A model generated the notes under the pieces. The model searched no databases. It saw only the letters and a list, made by a program, of their open reading frames with translations, and was not told the DNA's origin. A stretch of 15,586 bases of DNA, taken from Phycisphaerales bacterium. GTDB taxonomy: Bacteria; Planctomycetota; Phycisphaerae; Phycisphaerales; UBA1924. Below, piece by piece: positions 6,778-13,410 of the stretch. The stretch covers positions 1 to 15,586 of the forward strand of contig JAJDDH010000352.1 in assembly GCA_029260415.1 (NCBI GenBank), written 5' to 3'. The translations under genes were made by a program, and so were the position numbers. How positions within the stretch are numbered: position 1 is the stretch's first letter; the number at the start of each line of letters is the position of its first letter.

Positions 6778-6925
6778 GAGAGATCGCTCGACGGGCCCCA
6801 CCGGGCAACCCAGAAAGCGTGACACACAGTGAAATGGCCGAGGGGCCGGCGCGATCGTTGCACCAACGCAGCGGGGCGGCGGGTCCGGAGCCCGGGGCTA
6901 TCGCCTCGTCAACTGGAGACAAGAC

Positions 6926-7540
6926 ATGAAGACTCTCGCCATCACCGCTATTGCCGCCCTGACCACGGTCGCTGGTTCCGCCTCGGCGGACATCGTCCGT
7001 CCGGCTCTCCGCCTGGACATCAACGGCCCCGTCGTGCAGTCCGTCGTTGACCGGGGCGAGGGGATGAAGACCCTCGACGTCAGCGGCATCAGCCACGTCA
7101 ACGTGCAGGGCAGCAGCTTCTCCCGCGTCATCGAGATCGACATCGGGGCGGGCGACCTGGGCGTCAACGGCATCGCCTGGGACCTCTGGGCCGACACCAC
7201 CAACCCCAACTTCCTTGAGAAGGCCCGCATCTCCATCGTCAACTCCGATGGCAACGGCGTGACCATCGCCCCCTTCCACTTCGATATGGAGGCTCGCGGC
7301 GACGGTGAGCAGGGCTACCACTCCGAGGGCTACCTCGACCTGAACCGCTACATGCTCGGGTTCCTCGAGCGGGACGGCCAGCTCCGCGTCGAGTTCCACC
7401 TGACCTCCAACCCGATCGCCGGTCCCGAGCTGACCTACTTCGGTGACAGCACCCTCTCGGTCGATGTCGTCCCGGCTCCCGGCGCCTTCGCCCTGCTGGG
7501 CATGGGCGGCGTGGCCGCGGCCCGCCGTCGCCGGCGCTAA
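6926..7540 (+). CDS. Secreted PEP-CTERM-like protein, paralogue 1
   Basis: 204 residues. GGAG lies 7 nt before the ATG. A signal peptide covers residues 1-22 (MKTLAITAIAALTTVAGSAS then AD). The body is predicted beta-rich, with NVQGSS (59-64), NGIAWD (81-86) and a late NPIAGPE, motifs shared with the second paralogue; NGIAWD is shared with the third too. The last 24 residues (181-204) are a sorting tail: VPAPG, a short hydrophobic stretch, then RRRRR. This matches the layout of PEP-CTERM signals recognised by exosortase-type enzymes, with Pro-Ala-Pro in place of Pro-Glu-Pro. It is probably exported, cleaved near the motif and released or attached at the surface. Function of the mature domain is unknown. 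It has a long structured leader and its own terminator, so it is likely monocistronic. Confidence 0.85.
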   Translation: MKTLAITAIAALTTVAGSASADIVRPALRLDINGPVVQSVVDRGEGMKTLDVSGISHVNVQGSSFSRVIEIDIGAGDLGVNGIAWDLWADTTNPNFLEKARISIVNSDGNGVTIAPFHFDMEARGDGEQGYHSEGYLDLNRYMLGFLERDGQLRVEFHLTSNPIAGPELTYFGDSTLSVDVVPAPGAFALLGMGGVAAARRRRR

Positions 7541-7579
7541 TCGCCCCGCCTGATCTCTCTCAATACGCTCTCTCGCAAC

Positions 7580-7613
7580 ACGCGGGACGGGGAAACCCGT
7601 CCCGCGTTTCTTT
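7580..7613 (+). terminator. Intrinsic terminator after PEP-CTERM-like paralogue 1
   Basis: A perfect 12-bp stem, ACGCGGGACGGG (7580-7591) and CCCGTCCCGCGT (7596-7607), with a GAAA tetraloop, followed by TTCTTTG. It starts 40 bp after the stop codon. Confidence 0.92.
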
Positions 7614-7652
7614 GTTCGGGGCACAATTCTGGGACTGAAATCGTTGGAGTCA

Positions 7653-7681
7653 CTGGCACTTACGCGAACATCGTGTCTATT
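7653..7681 (+). promoter_or_regulatory. Candidate sigma-70 type promoter for PEP-CTERM-like paralogue 2
   Basis: CTGGCA (7653-7658), a 17-bp spacer and TCTATT (7676-7681), each matching four of six consensus bases. It sits in a locally less GC-rich stretch and implies a leader of about 170 nt. It was picked by eye and is weak. Confidence 0.3.
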
Positions 7682-7859
7682 TGTGGTGCTCCGGGATGGA
7701 CACCCCGGGGCGCCGAAACGGGGCGTGCAGGCCCGGATCGGCCCGTTGCTATGTAAGGCATGACCGTCCGAGCAGATCCGGGGGGGTCCGCAAGGGCCGC
7801 TGATCTGGATCGGTGTGCTGTGGGCGCGGCCAATGGCCGCTGGTCAGGAGTTGAGTGCC

Positions 7860-8459
7860 ATGAAGATTTGTACAGGCCTCGCGTGCGCGATGATTGCGTG
7901 CTGCGGAGCGGGGGCGCACGCCCAGGTTTCCGCGGCCCGGGGGTTCAGCCTCGGGAGCACACCCACCGCCCTGTCGGCGCCCGAGGGCGCAGGCATGGTG
8001 AGCGTTGATATCTCGAACATGGTCCACAACAACGTGCAGGGGAGCAGCTGGAACCGCTCGCTCTTTGTCGACGTTGGCGAGGACCTCCGGGTCACCGGCA
8101 TCGCCTGGGACCTCTCGGGCGCCTCGGTCAACCCGATGCTCCTGAGCGATGTGTCGATCGGTATCTTTAACTCCAAGGGCAACGGCATAGTGCTCAACCC
8201 CTTCGAGACCGACGCGGCCGGGTCGGAAGTCTCGGCCCAGTCGCTGATGAGTCTGGTCGCCATCAACCAGGACTTCGATATCGCCGACGGCGAGCTGTAC
8301 TTCGAGTTCTTCCTGCCGTTCAACCCCATCGCGGGCCCCGAGGCCAGCTATGGCGCAGGGAGCATGCTGACGCTCGAGGTGGCGCCGATCCCGGCGCCCG
8401 GCTCGATGGCCCTTGGGCTCGGCGCCGTCACGCTCGTCGCCCGCCGGCGTCGCCGCTGA
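7860..8459 (+). CDS. Secreted PEP-CTERM-like protein, paralogue 2
   Basis: 199 residues. The ATG at 7860 was chosen because CAGGAG lies 9 nt upstream and a signal peptide (residues 1-22, ending AGAHAQ) starts there; an upstream in-frame start at 7815 would bury the signal. The mature part shares with paralogue 1 the motifs NVQGSS (58-63), TGIAWD (79-84) and NPIAGPE before the tail, plus similar length and spacing, so the two are clear paralogues. The tail (176-199) reads IPAPG, hydrophobic residues, RRRRR: a sorting tail of PEP-CTERM layout with Ala replacing Glu. The signal region is Cys-rich (MIACC), but no good lipobox is seen because cleavage after AHA fits signal peptidase I. Function is unknown; likely exported. 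Confidence 0.84.
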   Translation: MKICTGLACAMIACCGAGAHAQVSAARGFSLGSTPTALSAPEGAGMVSVDISNMVHNNVQGSSWNRSLFVDVGEDLRVTGIAWDLSGASVNPMLLSDVSIGIFNSKGNGIVLNPFETDAAGSEVSAQSLMSLVAINQDFDIADGELYFEFFLPFNPIAGPEASYGAGSMLTLEVAPIPAPGSMALGLGAVTLVARRRRR

Positions 8460-8488
8460 CGCCCGATCGGACGAACACATGTGATCAC

Positions 8489-8524
8489 GGGCGCGGATCC
8501 GAACGGGTCCGCGTCCTGTTTTTT
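8489..8524 (+). terminator. Intrinsic terminator after PEP-CTERM-like paralogue 2
   Basis: GGGCGCGGATCC (8489-8500), loop GAAC, GGGTCCGCGTCC (8505-8516): a 12-bp stem including two G-U pairs, then TG and six T. It lies between this gene and the convergent nuoB. The minus-strand side has no T-run, so it mainly serves the plus strand. Confidence 0.85.
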
Positions 8525-8550
8525 GGGTCGAAGAACGGGCGCGAGGTCGC

Positions 8551-9117
8551 TCAGCCGAGCCCGAGGGGGACGGGCTGGGGGCGGACGGCGTGGTTGGGCT
8601 GGAGGGCGATGCCCAGGGGGACCCGCTTGCCGTCGGGACCCTTGGGGGGGATGCCGTCCTCGTCGATGATGCGCTGGATCGCCATGACGCCCTCGAGGAG
8701 CTGCTCGGGGCGGGGCGGGCAGCCCGGGACGTAGACATCCACTGGGATGAACTGATCGCAGCCCTGGACGGTGGCGTAGGTGTCGAAAACGCCCCCGGTT
8801 GAGGCGCAGGCGCCCATGGAGATGACCCACTTGGGCTCGGCCATCTGCTCGTAGATCCGCTGGAGGACCGGGAGCATTTTGACGGAGATGCGACCGGCAA
8901 CGATGAGCAGGTCGGCCTGGCGGGGGCTGAACCGCATGGCCTCGGCGCCGAAGCGGGCGATGTCGTAGCGGCTGCAGGCGGTGGCCATCAGCTCGATGCC
9001 GCAGCAGGCGGTGGCAAAGGGCATGGGCCAGAGGCTGGATCGCCTGGCCCAGTTCACGACATGCTTGAGCTGCGTGGTGAGCACCAGATCGGTAGAAAGC
9101 GCGGCTTCAACGCCCAT
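8551..9117 (-). CDS. nuoB: NADH-quinone oxidoreductase subunit B
   Basis: 188 residues, usual length. NuoB is the peripheral-arm subunit of respiratory complex I that holds 4Fe-4S cluster N2 next to the quinone site. All four ligands are present: the tandem Cys38-Cys39 in ATACCGIEL, Cys104 in MGACASTGG and Cys133 in VPGCPPRPE. Other family signatures include MPFATACCGIE, YDIARFGAE, SPRQADLLIVAG and QMAEPKWVISMG. Start at the ATG at 9117, with GGGAG 7 nt upstream; the open frame extends to 9288 without homology. It stands alone: no nuoA, nuoC or nuoD flanks it, which is unusual since nuo genes normally form one operon. The rest of complex I would have to be elsewhere in the genome. Confidence 0.96.
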   Translation of the reverse strand: MGVEAALSTDLVLTTQLKHVVNWARRSSLWPMPFATACCGIELMATACSRYDIARFGAEAMRFSPRQADLLIVAGRISVKMLPVLQRIYEQMAEPKWVISMGACASTGGVFDTYATVQGCDQFIPVDVYVPGCPPRPEQLLEGVMAIQRIIDEDGIPPKGPDGKRVPLGIALQPNHAVRPQPVPLGLG

Positions 9118-9560
9118 CAGAACTCCCTTGCGGATGGGAGATTGTGCCCATCGCAGTCGATCGTAGCCGGGACCGGGAAACGAGGGCGGGGACCGGCCCG
9201 GATCGCGGTTCGCACGGGGCGTTCGGGGTGATCCACCGGGGACGTTTCCGGACCCTGACATAACACAAACTGGCCTGGCGGCAACCAAATTCAGAATGAA
9301 TGAGCCAATTCACCTTGACGCATGGATGGGTGATCGGGGACACTGGGCTTCTCGCGGGTAACGGCGAAAGCCGGGGCTTGCGTGGGTTTCCTGCGTGGGA
9401 GAGAGATCTTGGTGGGCGTCTTGTCTGGCGTTCACATTGAGAGAAGAGAGATCGATCCCGATGCGATTCTGTTGATCTGTGCTGGCTCGGTGTGGCAAGA
9501 CGCCGGGCTGGTGAGTGTTGTTTCTGAGAATCTGCCGTAAGGCAGAGGAGGGATTTAGAG
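9118..9560. other. Divergent intergenic region between nuoB and PEP-CTERM-like paralogue 3
   Basis: 443 bp without a recognised gene. It is locally AT-richer around 9255-9315, with nested inverted arms ATTCA-GAA-TGAAT (9289-9301) followed by ATTCA at 9308-9312, a possible operator. TTGACG at 9315-9320 resembles a -35 box, but no acceptable -10 follows at 16-18 bp. AGAGGAGGG at 9544-9552 is the ribosome binding site of the gene at 9561. Confidence 0.5.
9260..9288 (-). promoter_or_regulatory. Candidate promoter for nuoB
   Basis: On the minus strand TTGGTT (9288-9283), a 17-bp spacer and TGTTAT (9265-9260) lie in the most AT-rich stretch of the region, about 140 bp before the nuoB start. The match to consensus is partial (3/6 and 4/6). 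Confidence 0.28.
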
Positions 9561-10199
9561 ATGACGAGTCTGATTTCTGTGGCAGCGATCGCTGCTCTCG
9601 CTGGCGCGGCCAGCGCTGACGTGCTCACAAGCGAGCGTCCGTTCTACGACGTGAAGACCGAGACGACCGCCAGCGAGCTGACCGGTTCCAGCGCCCGCGC
9701 TGGCTTCACCCGTGACGTCTCCCTCGTGGACGTCGCCAGCTGGGACACCTTCGGTGACTCCAGCAACGTCGTCATGCTGATCGACATGGCCGCCCTGTTC
9801 GGTCTGTCCTCCGGCAGCGCCATCGACCTGAACGGCATCGCTTGGGATGTCACCATCAACACCGTCGGCGCCAGCTGGCTCTCCGAGGCCCGCATGGAGA
9901 TCACGGACCAGGCCATCAGCGCCGGTCTGGGCCTGACCGTCGGCATCGGCAACGACTTCGCCGGCACCGGCACCTTCACCAGCGCTGGCGTGCTCAAGCT
10001 TCAGGACGCGGGCCTTCCCGACCTGATCCTTGCCGACGGCATCCTTCGCCTTGAGTTCTGGGAGACCTTCGATGACGTCGCCGACGAGATCGACGCCTTC
10101 CTGAACGGCACGCTCACCCTGCAGTCCAGCGTCCCCGCTCCCAGCGGCGTCGCCCTGCTCGGCCTCGGTGGCCTCGTCGCCGCCCGTCGTCGTCGCTAA
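9561..10199 (+). CDS. Secreted PEP-CTERM-like protein, paralogue 3
   Basis: 212 residues. A strong GGAGG lies 9 nt before the ATG. The signal peptide covers about residues 1-19 (MTSLISVAAIAALAGAASA). The mature part is more divergent than in paralogues 1 and 2 but keeps NGIAWD (91-96) followed by a segment like theirs (SWLSEARMEI against NFLEKARISI) and a late beta-strand region before the tail. The tail (190-212) is VPAPS, hydrophobic residues, RRRR, again PEP-CTERM layout with Pro-Ala-Pro. It is probably exported and processed by an exosortase-type system not seen in this window. It has its own terminator and a long leader. Its codons strongly prefer C-ending forms (GCC, ACC, GTC, CTG), hinting at high expression; this is an impression, not a computed index. 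Confidence 0.84.
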   Translation: MTSLISVAAIAALAGAASADVLTSERPFYDVKTETTASELTGSSARAGFTRDVSLVDVASWDTFGDSSNVVMLIDMAALFGLSSGSAIDLNGIAWDVTINTVGASWLSEARMEITDQAISAGLGLTVGIGNDFAGTGTFTSAGVLKLQDAGLPDLILADGILRLEFWETFDDVADEIDAFLNGTLTLQSSVPAPSGVALLGLGGLVAARRRR

Positions 10200-10265
10200 T
10201 CAGTATTCGTCGAGCCCTTGTTGGCTCATCAGGTTCTTCCTGACCCAATCAGACATTCGTCTACG

Positions 10266-10297
10266 GCCACGCCCCGACGGGGGCGTGGCTTGTTTTT
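10266..10297 (+). terminator. Intrinsic terminator after PEP-CTERM-like paralogue 3
   Basis: GCCACGCCCC (10266-10275), loop GACG, GGGGCGTGGC (10280-10289): a perfect 10-bp stem, then TTGTTTTTG. It lies 66 bp after the stop codon and before the convergent ACT-domain gene. Confidence 0.9.
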
Positions 10298-10340
10298 GAG
10301 ATCAGTGTGATTGCGGGACGACGTGACCGGGCGGCGGTGA

Positions 10341-10760
10341 TCAGGCGCCGTTGATGGAGATCGCCTCGATCGCTCGGTCCAGGTCGTCCACGCACACCAC
10401 CACGCGGGTCGGCGTCCCGTTCTGCCCCGGGCACAGGGAGACGTACTTCACGTTCACCCGCGCGTCGGCCATCATCACCGAGAGATCTCGGACGGCGCCC
10501 GGGCGCTGGTCGATCTCGATCGCCAGCACGGGCGTCTCTACGACAGGGCCCACGCCCGACTCGACAAGCGACTCCATGACGTGTCGCAGCGACTCCTCGG
10601 GCTCGCCCACCATGCGGACCAGGCCCCGGTCGTTGTACTCGGTCACGGCCAGGCCCGAGACGTCCACGCCCGCGACGTCGGCGGCCTCGAGGAGGCCGGC
10701 CAGCTCGCCCGGGCGCTGGGCCAGGTAGATCGTGAACTCGGTGAGTCGTTCCGCTTTCAT
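10341..10760 (-). CDS. Tandem ACT-domain protein
   Basis: 139 residues. Two ACT-type modules are visible: residues about 6-70 (FTIYLAQRPGELAGLLEAAD, DVSGLAVTEYNDRGLVRMV) and about 77-137 (VLAIEIDQRPGAVRDLSVMM, VNVKYVSLCPG, TRVVVCVDDLDRAIEAI). Each shows the beta-alpha-beta start with an RPGE/RPGA turn where amino acids usually bind. There is no catalytic domain, so this is a stand-alone small-molecule sensor or regulatory protein; the ligand is unknown. Start at the ATG at 10760, where the first ACT strand begins; no clear Shine-Dalgarno is seen. It lies 43 bp downstream of the YihY/BrkB gene on the same strand and is probably the last gene of that operon. Confidence 0.88.
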   Translation of the reverse strand: MKAERLTEFTIYLAQRPGELAGLLEAADVAGVDVSGLAVTEYNDRGLVRMVGEPEESLRHVMESLVESGVGPVVETPVLAIEIDQRPGAVRDLSVMMADARVNVKYVSLCPGQNGTPTRVVVCVDDLDRAIEAISINGA

Positions 10761-10803
10761 CGGGACCGAGAGGGTAGGCAGGACGCCCCGTCGCGGGCAG
10801 GTA

Positions 10804-12294
10804 TCACGCGATCGGGCTCGCTGCGGCCCCGCCCAGGTCCGCCAGGGTCCGCTCGCCCAGGGCCTGGGCCCGGGCGCGATCGAGCTCCGCGAGGACGCCC
10901 TTGCCCTCGCCCGATCCGCAGAGGCGGACGCCCTGGGCGAGCACGTCAGCGGCCCGGATGGAGGCGGGAGGGGCCGCGAGGGTGTAGCGGTCGCCCGAGC
11001 CGTCCTCGAGCCGGTGGGCCTGCCCGCCCTTGACCAGGGCCTCGCAGAGGTCCTGGGCGTGCCTGGGCTCGATGCCCGTGCCCCGGGCGACCTCGCTGGC
11101 GCTGGGCGCCTTGGCCTGCACGAAGCGGGAGGCGATGAAGCGGGCGACGACGAGGATGGTCGCGGGATCGAGCAGCGCGGGCTCGTCCTCGGCGGGCGAG
11201 GTGGGCTCACGCAGCTCGGAGAAGTTCTGGAGGGCGTAGGCGACCTGCAGCCCGAAGAGCACGATCAGCCAGGTGACGTAGACCCAGAGGAGGAAGAGCG
11301 GGAGCAGGGCGAGGGAGCCGTAGAACCGGGCGTAGCCGGCGGAGAACTCGACGTAGCGGGTGAAGCCCCACTTGCCCAGCTCCCAGGCGACGGCGGCAAG
11401 GAAGGCGCCGACGAGTGCGGTGCGCACCTCGACCCGGGCGTTGGGGATGGTCGTGTACATGATGAGCAGGAGGACGGTCGAGATGACGACCGTGACGCCG
11501 TAGCCCGCGAGCCCGAGGGCGAAGGGGCTGGCGGAGTCGCCTCCGAAGACCGCGCCGACCCACTCGGTGAAGCGTTGGCCGACGGAGAACGTGGCCATGA
11601 GCAGGAGCGCGCCGAGGGTGAGCATGGTCCAGTAGAGGAGCAGGCGGTTGAGCCACTTGCGCCCGCGCGCGGCGCGGTAGATCTGGTTGAAGGAGCGTTC
11701 CATCTCGAGGAAGAGCGAGAGCGCGGCGTAGATAAACACGCCCGCGGAGATGAAGCCGATCCAGCCCCGGTTGAGCGCGCCCAGGCTCGATGTGACGCGG
11801 TCGACCAGGCCCGTGATCAGCTCGTCGAGCGCCTGGATGCCCTCGCGGGCCGCGTCGTCATCGGGCCCGCTTTGGCCCGTGTTCTCGTTGCCCGCGGGGG
11901 GCGTGACCGGCTGGCCCGCGTCGGGCGAGGGCGCGACGCGCACGCCAGGCGCCTCGACCTGATCCGATGAGACGGAGATCGTCTCGAAGCCCGCGTACTC
12001 GAGCATGCGCGTGAAGCTCGTGCGGACCTGCTCGGGCTCGACGAAGCTGCTGGCGATGACCAGCACGATCGCGAGCACGGGGATGACGCTGAAGATGGTC
12101 CGGTAGGCCAGGGCCGCGGCCATGCGGGGCAGCTGCGAGCGGTAGAGCCCGCGCAGCCCGACGCGGATGACAGAGACGGTTCTCGTCAGTTCGTCGGCCT
12201 CGGGCCCCCCCGGGGCGCCCGGAGGATCGGTGCGAGGCAGCGCGGGCTGGTCGGCGCTGGGCTGGTCGGTGCTGGGCGTGTCGGTCTCAGCCAT
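10804..12294 (-). CDS. YihY/BrkB family inner-membrane protein with C-terminal extension
   Basis: 496 residues, longer than typical members of roughly 300. The family signature is clear: AALAYRTIFSVIPVLAI near residues 60-80, FLEMERSFNQIYRA (195-208), YTTIPNARVEVRTALVGAF (280-298) and YGSLALLPLFLLWVYVTWLI (325-344). About six membrane segments are expected (approximately 60-84, 174-197, 216-238, 258-281, 289-312, 328-353). Two additions stand out: a Pro/Gly/Asp-rich loop about 105-150 between the first two segments, and a soluble C-terminal part (365-496) with a helix-turn-helix-like stretch (SASEVARGTGIEPRHAQDL) resembling a winged helix. The name 'ribonuclease BN' sometimes given to this family is a misassignment; its function is unknown. 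The start overlaps the end of the upstream pseudouridine synthase gene by 8 bp, indicating translational coupling. Confidence 0.92.
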   Translation of the reverse strand: MAETDTPSTDQPSADQPALPRTDPPGAPGGPEADELTRTVSVIRVGLRGLYRSQLPRMAAALAYRTIFSVIPVLAIVLVIASSFVEPEQVRTSFTRMLEYAGFETISVSSDQVEAPGVRVAPSPDAGQPVTPPAGNENTGQSGPDDDAAREGIQALDELITGLVDRVTSSLGALNRGWIGFISAGVFIYAALSLFLEMERSFNQIYRAARGRKWLNRLLLYWTMLTLGALLLMATFSVGQRFTEWVGAVFGGDSASPFALGLAGYGVTVVISTVLLLIMYTTIPNARVEVRTALVGAFLAAVAWELGKWGFTRYVEFSAGYARFYGSLALLPLFLLWVYVTWLIVLFGLQVAYALQNFSELREPTSPAEDEPALLDPATILVVARFIASRFVQAKAPSASEVARGTGIEPRHAQDLCEALVKGGQAHRLEDGSGDRYTLAAPPASIRAADVLAQGVRLCGSGEGKGVLAELDRARAQALGERTLADLGGAAASPIA

Positions 12295-13315
12295 CGCCCC
12301 CTCGTGCGGGTTTGTTGGGGTTGGGGCGCCCGTGGGCGGCGTTCTTGACCGCCTTGCGTGAGAGCTGGGTCGGCGCCAGTTCTTCCTCGGCTTGCTGACG
12401 CCCCCGCTTGGACCCGGTTGAGCGCTTTGAGGGGTTCTTGGCCTTGTCCGGGGCTTTCTTTTTCTTGGGGGGGGTGTCGGTGCGGAACTCCTGGTCGCCG
12501 CTGGCGGAGGCCGCGGCGCGTCGGAGGCCCTTGATCTCCGCGGCGGTGAGCTCGCGCCAGGCGCCGCGGGCGACGCCCTTGAGTCGCAGCGGGCCGATGC
12601 CCGTGCGTTCGAGCGACTTCACGGGGAAGCCCACGGCGGCGAGCATGCGCCGGACCTGTCGGTTGCGCCCCTCGCGCAGGGTGAGCTCGAGCGTGGTGGA
12701 GTCGCGTTCGCGCCGGAGAACGCTCAGCTCGATGTGGGCGGTGCGGGCGGCCCCGACGGTGCGCCCCGCCTTGCGCTCGGCGAGGTAGATGCCCCGTTCG
12801 ATTTCGCTGGCGGCGTCCTCGTCGAGGCTGCCCTTGACGACGACCTTGTAGGTTTTGGGGGCGCCGTAGCGGGGGTGGGTGAGGCGGTTGGCCAGGTCGC
12901 CGTCGTTGGTGAGCAGGACCAGACCCACGGTGTCGTAGTCGAGGCGCCCGACGGGGAAGAGGCGGGCCTTGGCGGGGTGATCGACGAGATCGAGGACGGT
13001 GCGTCGGTCCGAGCCTGGCTCGTCGGCGGCAGAGGTGAGGGTGCGTGTGGGTTTGTTGAGCATCAGGTAGAGCTGGCGCTCGGGCTTGGGCAGGGGGCGC
13101 CCCTCGACGCTGATGCGGTCCTTCTGGGGGTCCACCCAGGCGGGGAGTTCGATGACGACGGAGCCGTTGACCTCGACAGCGCCGGCGCGGATGAGGTCCT
13201 CGCAGGCGCGTCGGGAGGCGACGCCGGCGTCGGCCATGACGCGTTGGAGACGTTCGCCGCGGGAGGCGTCGCGCAAATCTGGCTCGGCCTCAGGCTGTCG
13301 TTTAGGTCGGGGCAT
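12287..13315 (-). CDS. Pseudouridine synthase, RluB/RsuA family
   Basis: 342 residues. The family converts specific uridines of rRNA (23S for RluB, 16S for RsuA) to pseudouridine. Residues about 21-68 form an S4 RNA-binding domain (ERLQRVMADAGVASRRACED, IRAGAVEVNG). The catalytic domain follows with LNKPTRTLTS, the active-site motif GRLDYDTVGLVLLTNDGD with catalytic Asp126, PKTYKVVVKG, and LREGRNRQVRRMLAAVG. The sequence looks closer to RluB than to RsuA, but the target base cannot be assigned by eye. After about residue 270 there is a 70-residue Lys/Arg-rich tail (PKKKKAPDKAKNPSK), probably disordered and RNA-binding. No Shine-Dalgarno is visible before the ATG. It is first in the operon with the YihY/BrkB and ACT genes, overlapping the former by 8 bp, and divergent from the coiled-coil gene at 13411. 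Confidence 0.93.
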   Translation of the reverse strand: MPRPKRQPEAEPDLRDASRGERLQRVMADAGVASRRACEDLIRAGAVEVNGSVVIELPAWVDPQKDRISVEGRPLPKPERQLYLMLNKPTRTLTSAADEPGSDRRTVLDLVDHPAKARLFPVGRLDYDTVGLVLLTNDGDLANRLTHPRYGAPKTYKVVVKGSLDEDAASEIERGIYLAERKAGRTVGAARTAHIELSVLRRERDSTTLELTLREGRNRQVRRMLAAVGFPVKSLERTGIGPLRLKGVARGAWRELTAAEIKGLRRAAASASGDQEFRTDTPPKKKKAPDKAKNPSKRSTGSKRGRQQAEEELAPTQLSRKAVKNAAHGRPNPNKPARGGDG

Positions 13316-13410
13316 GTGTGGATGCTAGGTCGGCGGGGCGGGGGCGCGGGCCTTGGGGTAAGATGCGGGAGATAGCGCGGCGCCTCACCTTTCTGCGGCA
13401 TGGAGAGCCC

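Larger units (their letters stand above)
6329..6925. other. 597-bp gene-free region and long leader of the first PEP-CTERM-like gene
   Basis: After the rpmH terminator no coding sequence is convincing. The stretch holds repeated short words: GCGTTGACGC at 6438-6447 and 6478-6487; CGTTGCA at 6643-6649, 6688-6694 and 6856-6862, the last being part of the inverted repeat CGTTG-CAC-CAACG; and the palindrome ACGCGT at 6618-6623 and 6649-6654, 31 bp apart, the first inside TCACGCGTGA. A strong hairpin sits at 6748-6777. These may be operator sites and a structured 5' leader for the gene at 6926. A non-coding RNA cannot be excluded, but none was recognised. Confidence 0.5.
7541..7859. other. Intergenic region between PEP-CTERM-like paralogues 1 and 2
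   Basis: 319 bp holding the terminator of the first gene (7580-7613) and then about 245 bp of leader and promoter space for the next gene. No gene was recognised. A weak promoter candidate is at 7653-7681, and a CACCCCG...CGGGGCG pairing near 7698-7726 could form a loose hairpin. Confidence 0.6.

Noticed and set aside
6329..6925. rnpA or RNase P RNA downstream of rpmH
   Set aside because: No RNR-type motif in any frame and no RNase P RNA core sequence; short open frames here have shadow-like composition.
9315..9343. Promoter using TTGACG at 9315-9320 for the gene at 9561
   Set aside because: No acceptable -10 hexamer lies at 16-18 bp.
10732..11970. A 412-codon open frame on the plus strand opposite the YihY/BrkB gene
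   Set aside because: Composition is repetitive Glu/Gly/Asp/Arg-rich with no recognisable domain, while the minus strand encodes a clear membrane-protein family. It is a mirror effect of high GC.
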